From: Alteromonas pelagimontana
Lineage (GTDB): Bacteria > Pseudomonadota > Gammaproteobacteria > Enterobacterales > Alteromonadaceae
Direction: 5' to 3'
Assembly (NCBI RefSeq): GCF_002499975.2
Contig: NZ_CP052766.1
Coordinates: forward strand, 2,356,001-2,420,000
DNA: 64,000 bases
Below are positions 1 through 9,255 of the stretch, piece after piece. Numbering within the stretch: the first letter of the stretch is position 1; each line of letters begins with the position of its first letter. The translations under genes were made by a program, and so were the position numbers. The notes beneath the pieces are model-generated. The model made no database searches, was not told the origin of the DNA, and worked only from the letters and a program-made list of their open reading frames with translations.

Positions 1-1046
1 CTCAGGGCGGGCAACAGCCTCCAGCTCAGGCTGTGTCTGTGGTAGCACTGCAACCACAAGCTGTGAAAAATACTGTAACTCTTCCCGGACGAGTGAGTGC
101 GCTACGTCAGTCCCAGGTGCGCCCTCAGGTAAATGGCGTAATCACGAAACGCCTTTTCGAAGAAGGCGCTACGGTTGAGAAAGGACAGCAACTTTATCAA
201 ATTGATGATGCTCGCTATAAAGCGGAGCTGGCCAGTGCAAAAGCAGATCTGGAAAGTGCTCAGGCAAATCTGAAAACAATGGAAGCTCGCTCGACGCGTT
301 ATAAAGACCTACTAGCGAAAAACTCAGTGAGTGCGCAGGAATATGATGATGCGTTAGCACAATCTCAGCAGGCGCAAGCGTCTATTGCGGTCGCAGAGGC
401 TTCTTTGCAGCTGGCTCAAGTAAATCTGGATTACACTAAAGTTTATGCACCAATCAGCGGGCAGATTAGCCGTTCAATGGTGACCGTGGGTACACTGGTA
501 ACTGCAAATCAGGAGCAGCAATTAGCAACTATCACCCAATTAGATCCTATTTACGTTGATATGCAGCAATCTGGTAAAAGCATTTTACAAGTTCGGCGAG
601 CGATGCAAGCGCAAAAGTCTCTTCCTGTGGAACTCAGCTTTGATGAAAGTACAGGCCAAACCTATGAACACCAAGGAGAGCTAAAATTCTCTGAGGTCAC
701 TGTGGATGAAACTACTGGCGCAGTAACGCTACGTGCTGTTTTTCCAAATGAAGATTCTCTATTGATGCCGGGCATGTTTGTAAAAGCCGCAGTAACACTT
801 TCAACTGATGAACAACTGTTGGTGCCGCAACGAGCAACAACTCGTCAACCTGATGGCTCTTTAGTCGTTTTTATTGTCAATGGCGATAATAAGGTAGAAG
901 CCAGAACGTTGCAGACTGACGGCGCCTTTAAAGACCAATATATAGTAACTGGTGGTCTTCAACAGGGTGATCGTGTAATTGTCACCGGATATCAAAAAGT
1001 GCAACCAGGCGCACAGGTTAATCCTTCTCCCTGGAAGAAAGATTAA
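1..1046 (+). CDS. RND efflux periplasmic adaptor (membrane fusion protein, AcrA/MexA type), 5' end missing
   Basis: The frame is open to the left edge (the reading frame begins at base 3), so the N-terminal signal/lipoprotein region lies outside the window and the GTG at 33 is not the true start. What remains, about 347 residues, shows the standard adaptor layout: a beta-barrel/lipoyl lead-in, an alpha-helical hairpin rich in Ala, Gln and Glu (about residues 75-125 counted from the GTG), the second lipoyl half with the LDYTKVYAPISG signature, then barrel and membrane-proximal domains ending near VNPSPWKKD. It should bridge an inner-membrane RND pump to an outer-membrane channel in the periplasm. 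The pump gene starts 34 bp downstream. No outer-membrane factor gene follows, so a shared TolC is inferred. The substrate cannot be told from sequence. Confidence 0.93.
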   Translation, partial: QGGQQPPAQAVSVVALQPQAVKNTVTLPGRVSALRQSQVRPQVNGVITKRLFEEGATVEKGQQLYQIDDARYKAELASAKADLESAQANLKTMEARSTRYKDLLAKNSVSAQEYDDALAQSQQAQASIAVAEASLQLAQVNLDYTKVYAPISGQISRSMVTVGTLVTANQEQQLATITQLDPIYVDMQQSGKSILQVRRAMQAQKSLPVELSFDESTGQTYEHQGELKFSEVTVDETTGAVTLRAVFPNEDSLLMPGMFVKAAVTLSTDEQLLVPQRATTRQPDGSLVVFIVNGDNKVEARTLQTDGAFKDQYIVTGGLQQGDRVIVTGYQKVQPGAQVNPSPWKKD

Positions 1047-1080
1047 CCACCCGATTATCATTTAGCAGGAACGAATTTTT

Positions 1081-4000
1081 ATGGCACGCTTTTTTATCGA
1101 TCGTCCTGTATTTGCCTGGGTGCTCGCTATCATTACCATGATGGCCGGTATTCTTGCAATACAGTCTCTTCCTATTGAGCAATATCCGAAAGTTGCGCCT
1201 CCGTCGGTTAGCATTAGCGCTGACTACCCTGGAGCTTCTGCAGAAGCCGTTGAAAACTCGGTAACCCAGGTTATTGAGCAAAGTTTATCGGGTATTGACA
1301 ACCTACGTTATTTTTCATCCAGTAGTGAAAACAACCGGATGTCTATCAACCTGACATTTGAACCGGGCACTGACCCGGATATAGCCCAAGTACAAACGCA
1401 GAATAAGGTGCAGGGCGCCATATCTCTGTTACCCAATCCTGTACAGCAACAGGGCGTTACCGTTACTAAATCCAATGATACTTTTGCGGTGGTTATTGGT
1501 TTTTATTCTAAAAGCGGCTCCATGACTCAATTTGATCTCAGCGATCTGCTGGTTTCAGATTTTCAGGATCCTATTTCACGAGTAAGTGGTGTAGGAAATG
1601 TGCGCGTATTCGGGGCTCAGAAATCAATGCGTATATGGCTGGACCCCGATAAATTGTACAGTTTTAATATGACGCCGGTCGATGTTCAAACCGCTGTACA
1701 GATACAAAATACGGAGATTTCGGCAGGTCAGTTGGGCGGTATGCCAGCAATTGAAGGGCAGCAAATTAACGCGACTATAACCGCGCAGTCTTTACTTCAG
1801 ACTCCAGAAGACTTCGAGAATATTGTACTGCGTGTGAATACTGACGGTTCACAGGTGCGCTTGAAAGATGTGGCGCGAGTGGAGCTCGGTTCTGAGAACT
1901 ACAACTATATTGCTCGTTATAAACGGCAGCCTGCCTCTGGTATGGCGGTTAGCTTGGCAACGGGTGCCAACGCACTTGATACCATTGAAAGAGTTAAAGC
2001 TCGCGTTCAGGAGCTAGGGGTTAATCTCCCAGAGGACGTGGAAATTGTTTATCCGGTAGATTCGTCGCCGTTTATCAAGCTTTCAATTACGTCTGTAGTA
2101 CAAACTCTGATTGAAGCCATTGTACTGGTATTCTTTGTAATGTTGCTGTTTCTACAGAACTGGCGTGCCACGCTCATTCCTACTATTGCCGTTCCAGTAG
2201 TGTTGCTTGGGACCTTCGCTGTACTTTACGCTTTTGGCTACAGTATTAACGTACTTACCATGTTTGCGATGGTACTCGCTATCGGCTTGCTGGTGGACGA
2301 TGCCATAGTTGTGGTAGAGAACGTTGAGCGGATCATGGAAGAAGAAGGCTTATCCCCTAAAGAAGCAACCAAAAAGTCCATGACGCAGATTACCGGAGCA
2401 TTAGTGGGGATAGCGGCGGTGCTATCAACCGTGTTTATTCCCATGGCGTTCTTCAGTGGTTCTGCGGGGTCAATATATCGTCAGTTTTCTATTACTATTG
2501 TGTCAGCAATGGCATTCTCGGTTTTGGTTGCTATTATTCTTTCCCCTACGCTCTGCGTAGCGTTGCTGCGTAGCAAGGACGTAGAGAAGAAGAAAGAAAC
2601 AGGGTTCTTTGGCTGGTTTAACCGTACCTTTAATAAAGGCCGTGATCGCTATGAAAGGGCCACTACGCACATGTCGCACCGGATTAAGCGTTATCTGGTA
2701 GTGTATGGCGTATTAGTGGTAGGAATGGCGCTAATTTTCACCCGTCTTCCCGGCGCTTTTCTGCCCAATGAAGATCAGGGTAACGTCATGGTTTTGGTTA
2801 ACGCACCTGCTGGAGCAACTGCACAGCGGACGCTGGAATCGGTGAAAACAGTTGAAGATTTCTTTCTGGAAGCTAACGGCGAAGCGGTAAAAGATGTCTT
2901 TACCATTGTTGGTTTTAGCTTTGCGGGTATGGCGCAAAACGCAGCAATGGGTTTTGTGCACTTAGTTGACTGGGAAGAGCGAAACGAATCGCAAAGCGCT
3001 TTCTCCATTATTAACCGTGGGTACGGTGCGCTTTCACAGATTGAAGATGCATCAGCATTTCCTATCTTGCCGCCGCCGATCCGTGAGCTGGGTAACGCTA
3101 CAGGTTTCGATTTACAGCTGGTGGACTTAAGTGGAGCAGGTCATCAGGCGCTGATGAACGCGCGCAATCAGCTTTTAGGTATGGCTGCGCAAAATCCTAA
3201 GCTTACCGGCGTGCGTCCGAATGGGTTAAGCGACGTACCAGAGTTTAAAATTAATATTGATAACGAAAAGGCGTCAGCCCTAGGACTCTCTCTCAGCGAC
3301 ATTAATAATACGTTAAGTATCGCGTGGGGGTCGAGTTACGTAAATGACTTTATTGATGATGGACGTATCAAGCGAGTTTATATGCAGGCTGAGGCGGCTT
3401 ACCGGATGAATTCGGAAGATCTCGATAAGTGGTTTGTTCGTAACAATGAAGGTGAAATGGTGGCGTTCTCTGCTTTCTCTACCGTGGAATGGAATTATGG
3501 TTCACCAAAATTGGAACGTTTTAATGGTGTTTCTTCAGTTAATGTTCAAGGTAGTCCGGCACCAGGCGTATCTACCGGTGAGGCAATGGCCGAGATGCAG
3601 GCGCTGGTTTCCCAACTGCCTGGTAACTTTGGTTTAGAATGGACAGGTCTGTCATTTGAAGAGCAGCAAACCGGATCGCAGGCGCCGATGCTATATGCTA
3701 TCTCGATTCTGGTGGTATTCCTGTGTTTGGCAGCACTGTATGAGAGCTGGTCAGTACCGTTTGCCGTTATGCTTGTAGTGCCATTAGGTATTTTGGGCTC
3801 TGTGGTTGCTGCGTTCCTGTTTAGCTTACCGAACGATGTTTACCTACAAGTAGCGTTTCTAACTACTGTGGGCTTGGCGGCGAAAAATGCTATTTTGATA
3901 GTAGAGTTTGCGAAGGAACAGTATGAGCAAGGGATGGACTTAATGGAAGCCGTGTCATCTGCTGCCAGCCAGCGTTTCCGGCCAATTTTGATGACATCAA

Positions 4001-4188
4001 TGGCATTTATTCTTGGTGTCACCCCGCTTGCACTTGCTAGTGGTGCAGGTTCTGAAAGCCAAAACGCAATTGGTATTGCGGTAATGGGGGGGATGCTTGC
4101 TGCCACCTTCCTGGCAATTTTCTTCGTGCCGATGTTTTATGTCATGGTCGAGAGATTTTTACATAAAGACAAAAAAACTGACGAATGA
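1081..4188 (+). CDS. RND multidrug efflux permease, HAE1 family (AcrB/MexB type)
   Basis: At 1035 residues this is the full length of AcrB-type pumps. The start MARFFIDRPVFAWVLAI is the canonical RND N-terminus, and the ATG follows an AGGA-type ribosome site (agcaggaacg). Twelve membrane segments are expected around two large periplasmic loops. The paired aspartates of transmembrane helix 4 (GLLVDDAIVVVENVERIM) needed for proton relay are present, as is the C-terminal AKNAILIVEFAKE block. It forms a trimeric proton antiporter with the upstream adaptor and expels hydrophobic compounds. A strong terminator follows, so the operon seen here has two genes and no dedicated outer-membrane channel. 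Drug specificity is unknown. Confidence 0.96.
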   Translation: MARFFIDRPVFAWVLAIITMMAGILAIQSLPIEQYPKVAPPSVSISADYPGASAEAVENSVTQVIEQSLSGIDNLRYFSSSSENNRMSINLTFEPGTDPDIAQVQTQNKVQGAISLLPNPVQQQGVTVTKSNDTFAVVIGFYSKSGSMTQFDLSDLLVSDFQDPISRVSGVGNVRVFGAQKSMRIWLDPDKLYSFNMTPVDVQTAVQIQNTEISAGQLGGMPAIEGQQINATITAQSLLQTPEDFENIVLRVNTDGSQVRLKDVARVELGSENYNYIARYKRQPASGMAVSLATGANALDTIERVKARVQELGVNLPEDVEIVYPVDSSPFIKLSITSVVQTLIEAIVLVFFVMLLFLQNWRATLIPTIAVPVVLLGTFAVLYAFGYSINVLTMFAMVLAIGLLVDDAIVVVENVERIMEEEGLSPKEATKKSMTQITGALVGIAAVLSTVFIPMAFFSGSAGSIYRQFSITIVSAMAFSVLVAIILSPTLCVALLRSKDVEKKKETGFFGWFNRTFNKGRDRYERATTHMSHRIKRYLVVYGVLVVGMALIFTRLPGAFLPNEDQGNVMVLVNAPAGATAQRTLESVKTVEDFFLEANGEAVKDVFTIVGFSFAGMAQNAAMGFVHLVDWEERNESQSAFSIINRGYGALSQIEDASAFPILPPPIRELGNATGFDLQLVDLSGAGHQALMNARNQLLGMAAQNPKLTGVRPNGLSDVPEFKINIDNEKASALGLSLSDINNTLSIAWGSSYVNDFIDDGRIKRVYMQAEAAYRMNSEDLDKWFVRNNEGEMVAFSAFSTVEWNYGSPKLERFNGVSSVNVQGSPAPGVSTGEAMAEMQALVSQLPGNFGLEWTGLSFEEQQTGSQAPMLYAISILVVFLCLAALYESWSVPFAVMLVVPLGILGSVVAAFLFSLPNDVYLQVAFLTTVGLAAKNAILIVEFAKEQYEQGMDLMEAVSSAASQRFRPILMTSMAFILGVTPLALASGAGSESQNAIGIAVMGGMLAATFLAIFFVPMFYVMVERFLHKDKKTDE

Positions 4189-4207
4189 TGTTAGATTGTT
4201 CTTAAAG

Positions 4208-4246
4208 TAAACAAAACAGGCAGCCAAGGCTGCCTGTTTTGTTTTT
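4208..4246 (+). terminator. Rho-independent terminator after the RND operon
   Basis: The arms 4211-4225 and 4228-4242 are complementary (core AGGCAGCC / GGCTGCCT), giving a stem of about 14 bp closed by a CAAG turn and followed by a TTTTT run at 4242-4246. It sits 20 bp after the permease stop codon. The rest of the 300-bp gap to the next gene holds only presumed promoter sequence. Confidence 0.85.
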
Positions 4247-4488
4247 CGTTAAATTTGCTTTGATAAAAATTTTAAACTGTTTGATTCACCGCTGAGTTGA
4301 GTGCTTTTTATCCGCCGGTGTTATGTCGATAGATGTTCATGTCGTTGTCGCTAGCTGCTTGCTTAGCCGGCTGTTGTGCGAGGTCATAGTTAACGGCGCG
4401 ATCAAAACAGGTTTATTTCAGAACAAAATACGGTAGCGAAGATCAACACGCCCTATATATTTATGCTTTAAGGAGCACTTTCCCCACG

Positions 4489-5373
4489 ATGCGTACCGAC
4501 ACCTACGCCAATGGCCTTCTAGTTATTGTTACAGTATTTGCCGCATTGGGCTGGCTATTTTCCGTGCATGTACTTTCAGCGCTTTCGCCGTTACTGTTTC
4601 TTACCATTCGTTTTCTTTCTGCTGCCTGTATTGTCGGCGCGGCAAACCCGCGGCAGGTGCTTACATTGCCGCGACGCTGGCAATGGCGAGCTTTGGTTAC
4701 AGGAGCTTTGCTAGGCGTACAAACGGCAGTTTGGGTGATGGCTATTACGCAAGCCGAAGGTATCGGTGTGGGAGCATTTTTAATGAGTCTCAGCTTTATT
4801 CTTATTCCTTTAACGGGTTTGCTGTTTGGATACCGCGCCAAACGCTTAACGTGGCTGGCGTTGCTTATTGCTTTACCTGGATTAGGGCTCCTGGCTTTCC
4901 GACACGGATTTGCCGTTCAGCAATCCGATATTCTCTTTCTTGTTTCGGCTATTCTTTACGCGCTTTACTTCAATATCAATGGCAAATTATGCGCGACCAT
5001 TCCGCCAGTTGCTCAAACCTGTTATCAGCTTTTTGCTGCCAGCGTCGTATTTACAGCCGGTTTCCTGCTATTTGAAACTGGCTATTCACAATCGCTTCAG
5101 TCTGTTTGGCTATGGTTGTTACTCAGTATTCTGGTGGCGACCTGTTTGCGCTTTTTTCTTATGTTGAAGGCTCAGACGATGGCGCCAGAAGGCCAGGGTG
5201 CAGTGGTAATGACACTTGAGCCAGTGTGGGTGGCATTATTAGGAGGCGCATTTCTGGGTGAGCAATTCGACCGTGCCTCTGTAGCGGGTATGATCCTCAT
5301 TTTTCTCGCGCTGGTGGTGAATGCCTTCGGCAGCTATCGGCAGCGAAGAAAGCTGCTGCAAGCAAACGACTAA
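4489..5373 (+). CDS. DMT-superfamily transporter with two EamA domains
   Basis: The 294-residue product is almost entirely hydrophobic, with about ten predicted membrane helices arranged as two EamA halves (about 8-135 and 150-285). The second half contains the typical block MAPEGQGAVVMTLEPVWVAL near residue 232. Proteins of this family export amino acids, metabolites or drugs across the inner membrane; the substrate cannot be assigned. AAGGAG lies about 12 bases upstream of the chosen ATG. The gene stands alone between the RND operon terminator and the acetyl-CoA hydrolase gene. Confidence 0.85.
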   Translation: MRTDTYANGLLVIVTVFAALGWLFSVHVLSALSPLLFLTIRFLSAACIVGAANPRQVLTLPRRWQWRALVTGALLGVQTAVWVMAITQAEGIGVGAFLMSLSFILIPLTGLLFGYRAKRLTWLALLIALPGLGLLAFRHGFAVQQSDILFLVSAILYALYFNINGKLCATIPPVAQTCYQLFAASVVFTAGFLLFETGYSQSLQSVWLWLLLSILVATCLRFFLMLKAQTMAPEGQGAVVMTLEPVWVALLGGAFLGEQFDRASVAGMILIFLALVVNAFGSYRQRRKLLQAND

Positions 5374-5491
5374 TACTAATCTCCATTGATGTGGATTATA
5401 AGACTAACCGCTTATACACACGCGTCGCTTCTGCCCTTAACTTTCGGTAAGAATATGGCATGATGTAGATATTCAATCTGCGGAGTGTGTC

Positions 5492-7333
5492 ATGTCTTTC
5501 GCCTTGCCACCAAAGCCCGAGTGGCATAAGTTGATTAAGTCAGGGAGTCGCGTTTTCGTTGGTGGCAATGCCTCGGTTCCCTATGCCCTTGTTCAGGATC
5601 TAATTGATCACAGCGAGGGTTTCAGTGATATCGAATTAGTGCATATGCTTGCTCTTGGCGATACGCGCTGGGCCAAAGAAGAGTATCGACGACTGTTTAA
5701 GGTAAACACTTTTTTCATTGGCGGGCCGGAAGTTCGCCGAGCTGTAGATGAAGGCCGCGCCGACTATACACCGTGTTTTTTATCTGAAATCTCAAGTTTA
5801 TTTACTGACGGGACGCTGCAGCTGGATGCAGTGCTGGTGAATGTAAGTCCGCCAGATGAGTTCGGCTATTGCTCGTTAGGCGCTTCAGTTGACATTTGTA
5901 TGTCTGCAGTACGTCACGCCACAACCATTATTGCTCAAATTAATCACGAGGTACCACGCACCGCTGGTCATTCTTATGTCCACATAAGCGAATTCACGGC
6001 CTGTATTGAGGCTGATGAGCCATTGGTAGAAGTGCCCACTCCGCCTATAGATTCTCGCGCAGAACGCATTGGCCAATATGTTGCCATGCTTGTAGAAGAC
6101 GGCAGTACCCTGCAGTTTGGCATTGGTAAAATTCCCAGTGCGACATTAAAGTATCTCTGTAATCATAAAGACTTAGGCATCCACAGCGAAATGCTTACCG
6201 ATAGTCTGATTGACTTGATTGACTGCGGTGCGGTCAACAATCGCAAAAAGACTTTTCATCCGGGTAAAGTGGTGACCAGTTTCGCAATTGGAACCCGCAA
6301 ACTATATGACTACATCAATAACAATCCGCATATTGAATTCTACGCCAGCAGCTACGTGAACAAGGCTACCAATATTGCCAAGAACGAAAAGATGGTGGCT
6401 ATAAACAGCGCGCTGGAAGTTGATCTCACCGGGCAGGTAGTGGCGGATTCGCTTGGCTATGATTTTTACAGTGGTATTGGCGGCCAGGTCGATTTTGTTA
6501 CAGGTGCGTCGATAAGCAAAGGGGGTAAACCGATTATCGCGTTGCCTTCAACCGCGCGTAACGAGTCGGTTTCACGTATACGGCCCTTTATTACCGAAGG
6601 CGCGGGCGTGGTGACATCACGCGGGAACGTACATTACGTAGTGACGGAATATGGTATTGCCTCTTTAAAAGGAAAAAGCATTCGGGAGCGCGCCATGGAG
6701 CTGATCCGCGTGGCGCATCCAAAATTCCGCGCGCAATTGCTAGAGGAAGTAAGAAAGCATTACTGGGTTCCGCACTATCAGGAAAAATTTCCCACTGACA
6801 TTCCTGAGCTCGGCGCTATTCAGTTACAAAAGCTCGTTATCCAGAATGAAACGTATTATTTAAGGCCGCTTAATCCGGCAGACGAAAGGCGGCTGCAAGA
6901 GTTCTTTTATTCTCACACCAAAGAAACGCTGCGTTTGCGTTACAATTATGATCCTAAACAGATGTCTCGTGAGAAATCATGTAACCTGGTAAGTGTTGAC
7001 CAGAGTTCCGACGCGGCCTTATGTATTGTGCGCCAGGAAGGTTCCCGCATTACCATTCATGCCGTAGGTAGATTTTATTACAATCCGACAGATAATTCCT
7101 GCGAAGCTGCCTTTGTTACTCGGGAAAACCAGCAAGGCAAAGGCATGGCGAAACGTTTGCTCAGTCATCTTATTGATATTGCTAAAAAGCGAAAAATTGC
7201 CCGTATGATGGCCTACGTGAGGGCGGATAATACGCCAATGATTTCCATTTTCGAACAAGCGAATTTTTCCCGATTGTTTTCAACAGACCCTTCTGATGTG
7301 GAGTTAGTACTGAATTTGGAGGAAAACCCGTGA
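5492..7333 (+). CDS. Acetyl-CoA hydrolase/transferase fused to a C-terminal GNAT acetyltransferase
   Basis: At 613 residues this is longer than a stand-alone acetyl-CoA hydrolase/transferase. Residues about 1-440 carry the CoA-transferase family I halves, with the conserved SGIGGQVDFVTGA block near 327-340 and the VTEYGIA block near 388-394 that normally bear substrate and glutamate functions. Residues about 450-610 form a GNAT domain with the acetyl-CoA-binding motif ENQQGKGMAKRLL. It should act in the cytoplasm on acyl-CoA and possibly transfer acetyl to a protein or small molecule; the acceptor is unknown. Its TGA overlaps the GTG of the deacetylase gene by 4 bp, so the two are translationally coupled. 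The ATG follows GGAG with normal spacing. Confidence 0.88.
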   Translation: MSFALPPKPEWHKLIKSGSRVFVGGNASVPYALVQDLIDHSEGFSDIELVHMLALGDTRWAKEEYRRLFKVNTFFIGGPEVRRAVDEGRADYTPCFLSEISSLFTDGTLQLDAVLVNVSPPDEFGYCSLGASVDICMSAVRHATTIIAQINHEVPRTAGHSYVHISEFTACIEADEPLVEVPTPPIDSRAERIGQYVAMLVEDGSTLQFGIGKIPSATLKYLCNHKDLGIHSEMLTDSLIDLIDCGAVNNRKKTFHPGKVVTSFAIGTRKLYDYINNNPHIEFYASSYVNKATNIAKNEKMVAINSALEVDLTGQVVADSLGYDFYSGIGGQVDFVTGASISKGGKPIIALPSTARNESVSRIRPFITEGAGVVTSRGNVHYVVTEYGIASLKGKSIRERAMELIRVAHPKFRAQLLEEVRKHYWVPHYQEKFPTDIPELGAIQLQKLVIQNETYYLRPLNPADERRLQEFFYSHTKETLRLRYNYDPKQMSREKSCNLVSVDQSSDAALCIVRQEGSRITIHAVGRFYYNPTDNSCEAAFVTRENQQGKGMAKRLLSHLIDIAKKRKIARMMAYVRADNTPMISIFEQANFSRLFSTDPSDVELVLNLEENP

Positions 7334-8271
7334 CTGTGCGTATTTTTCGGGGCAAAGACTGTGTTCATCACGAGGCAGGTGAGGAACATCCGGAAAGGCC
7401 TGACCGGCTCTACGCCATTGACGATCAACTTCTCGCATCCGGTTTAGAAATGGTGTGCGAACACGCCGATGCCACGCCGGTAAAACGGGAGTGGCTGACA
7501 TTAGCGCACGACCCTGAATACCTCGAAAAAGTGTTTAATACTGCGCCAAAAGCGGGAACAGTATGGCTTGACCCGGATACCGCTATGATGCCCGCTACGT
7601 TAAGTGCAGCCCGTTATGCTGCGGGCGCGGGTTGCGATGCAGTAGATTGGGTTATGGCAGGGCAGAACCGCCAGGCCTTCTGCATGGTGAGGCCGCCCGG
7701 CCATCACGCTGAATATGCCGCGGCCATGGGATTTTGTGTATTTAATAATATTGCTGTTGCTGCCCGTTATGCGCTTGAACATCTAAACCTGGACAGGGTC
7801 GCGATTGTTGACTTTGACGTCCATCACGGCAACGGCACCGAACATATTGTGCGTGGCGATAATCGCATCCGGCTGTTTTCCTCTTTTCAGCACCCGTTTT
7901 ATCCTCACAGCGGCACGCCTGCCTCTGCTGACAATATTGTGAACGTACCGCTTGAGGCTGGAACTGACGGTGAAGTATTTCGCGAGAAAGTACAGCACTG
8001 GTTTGCGCTTCTCGCCGAGTTCCAGCCTCAGGTAATTTTGATATCCGCAGGTTTCGATGCTCACGCCGAGGACCCACTGGCGCAGCTTCGTTTGCGCGAA
8101 GACGATTTTAAATGGATAAGTTATGAGCTTAGAAAGCTGGCGGATACTTATTGTCAGGGGCGAATCGTGAGTATGCTTGAAGGGGGCTATAATTTAAGCG
8201 CGCTGGGCCGTAGCGTAGTGGCCCATCTAAAAGGCATGCAGGGCGATGAACAGGAAACCGGGGGAGCGTAA
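7330..8271 (+). CDS. Histone-deacetylase-family (class II-like) deacetylase/amidohydrolase
   Basis: The 313-residue length is standard for bacterial HDAC-like proteins. Catalytic landmarks are present: MVRPPGHHAE with the paired active-site histidines (about residues 118-127), the Zn-binding block VDFDVHHGNG (about 160-169), and GFDAHAEDPL with the third zinc ligand. It should remove acetyl or related acyl groups from lysine, acetoin-like or polyamine substrates in the cytoplasm; which one is not visible. The GTG start lies inside the stop of the GNAT fusion gene (GTGA overlap), so acetylase-type and deacetylase-type activities are made from one transcript. A small GTAA-loop hairpin (8262-8277) spans the stop codon, facing the convergent gene. 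Confidence 0.9.
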   Translation: MTVRIFRGKDCVHHEAGEEHPERPDRLYAIDDQLLASGLEMVCEHADATPVKREWLTLAHDPEYLEKVFNTAPKAGTVWLDPDTAMMPATLSAARYAAGAGCDAVDWVMAGQNRQAFCMVRPPGHHAEYAAAMGFCVFNNIAVAARYALEHLNLDRVAIVDFDVHHGNGTEHIVRGDNRIRLFSSFQHPFYPHSGTPASADNIVNVPLEAGTDGEVFREKVQHWFALLAEFQPQVILISAGFDAHAEDPLAQLRLREDDFKWISYELRKLADTYCQGRIVSMLEGGYNLSALGRSVVAHLKGMQGDEQETGGA

Positions 8272-8297
8272 GCTCCCGTTCAGTAAGAGTGCATATC

Positions 8298-9041
8298 TTA
8301 AAGCACATAAGCCGAGATAAGCATCCACAGACCTGCACCCACCATAAATAAATTTTCGCTTAAAGACACAAAGCCCAATGGCACATTGCTGTCGCCACCT
8401 ACGCAAGCGCATTTCAACTCCCGCTTGTCCACATAAACCGCTTTAAATACTGACACAGCGCCGATGATACCAATGAATAAGGCTACCGGGGCTACCGCTA
8501 GTGCATGAAACTTAGCAAGCATACCCAAACCCGCATAGGCTTCTGCGAACGGGTATATATAAGCGTATCTGACCTGCTTCATGGCAAGCAAATCGTAGGT
8601 GATGAAGGAGGTAGAAAAGGATGTCAAATCGCTCAGCTTCTGTAGCGCCAACAGCACCATACTGAACCCAATAAAGTGCATAAGAACAGGGGCTATATCC
8701 AAGGTTAATCTGTCAGTAACTCCGAGCGCTGCCGTCATTAGCGCAGCCAGCCCAAAGATCATCAGAACAGGTGTATAGGTGGTTCCCTGAGGACCCTCAG
8801 GCGCTTTATTAAAGTAACTTCGCAGGTCGTCATACCCACCGACTCTTTTGCCATCAATAAACGTTTGCGGAGTTGTTTTGACGTTGTGCTTCTCTTTAAA
8901 AGCGTTAGTTTCTTCTCGATTGGTTAGAGGCTGATCATCGATGTCGAAACCTTGCCGCTCAAGTAGATCTTTGGATTTAATTCCGTACGGACAGATGTGT
9001 TTATCAGTGACCATCCGATAAATTGTCGCAGTTTTCGTCAT
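8298..9041 (-). CDS. Glutaredoxin fused to a MauE/DoxX-like membrane domain
   Basis: The start is set at MTKTATIYRM because GGAGGA lies just upstream; a start at 9062 would add seven unsupported residues. Residues 1-80 are a glutaredoxin fold with CPYG at 17-20, the cis-proline TTPQTF block and a glutathione-binding GG. The second cysteine of the usual CPYC is a glycine, so the site is monothiol. Residues about 90-247 contain four hydrophobic helices of the MauE/DoxX kind plus a CACVGG motif near the end. MauE-type proteins support disulfide or cofactor maturation, so this may be a membrane thiol relay; that is inference. It is convergent with the deacetylase gene. Confidence 0.85.
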   Translation of the reverse strand: MTKTATIYRMVTDKHICPYGIKSKDLLERQGFDIDDQPLTNREETNAFKEKHNVKTTPQTFIDGKRVGGYDDLRSYFNKAPEGPQGTTYTPVLMIFGLAALMTAALGVTDRLTLDIAPVLMHFIGFSMVLLALQKLSDLTSFSTSFITYDLLAMKQVRYAYIYPFAEAYAGLGMLAKFHALAVAPVALFIGIIGAVSVFKAVYVDKRELKCACVGGDSNVPLGFVSLSENLFMVGAGLWMLISAYVL

Positions 9042-9146
9042 GTTCTCCTCCAGGGTGCACAAATTTCAAACCGATGAGCAAATTTTCCTCAATTCCTGCG
9101 GTTTTATCTGAAATGTCAAGCTCCAGAGGATGTTTCAATTTCTGTG

Positions 9147-9174
9147 CCAGCCGCCAGCCGCCAGCCGCCAGCCG
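9147..9174. repeat. Four perfect tandem copies of a 7-bp unit (CCAGCCG)
   Basis: Bases 9147-9174 are exactly four copies of CCAGCCG, followed by a partial CAG. The array lies in the 214-bp gap between the glutaredoxin-MauE start and the zntB stop. A period not divisible by three makes slippage able to shift any frame across it. Confidence 0.9.
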
Positions 9175-9255
9175 CAGGTACGTAAGCAAAATACTCTGAA
9201 GCAATGCGATCAGGTAACTTGCCAACATGATAACGAAGCTTGGCCTCCGAGACAT

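Noticed and set aside
9004-9255. Minus-strand open frame across the heptamer repeat
   Set aside because: It overlaps the glutaredoxin-MauE start in another frame, has no ribosome site and no recognisable family, although the repeat itself is kept as a feature.
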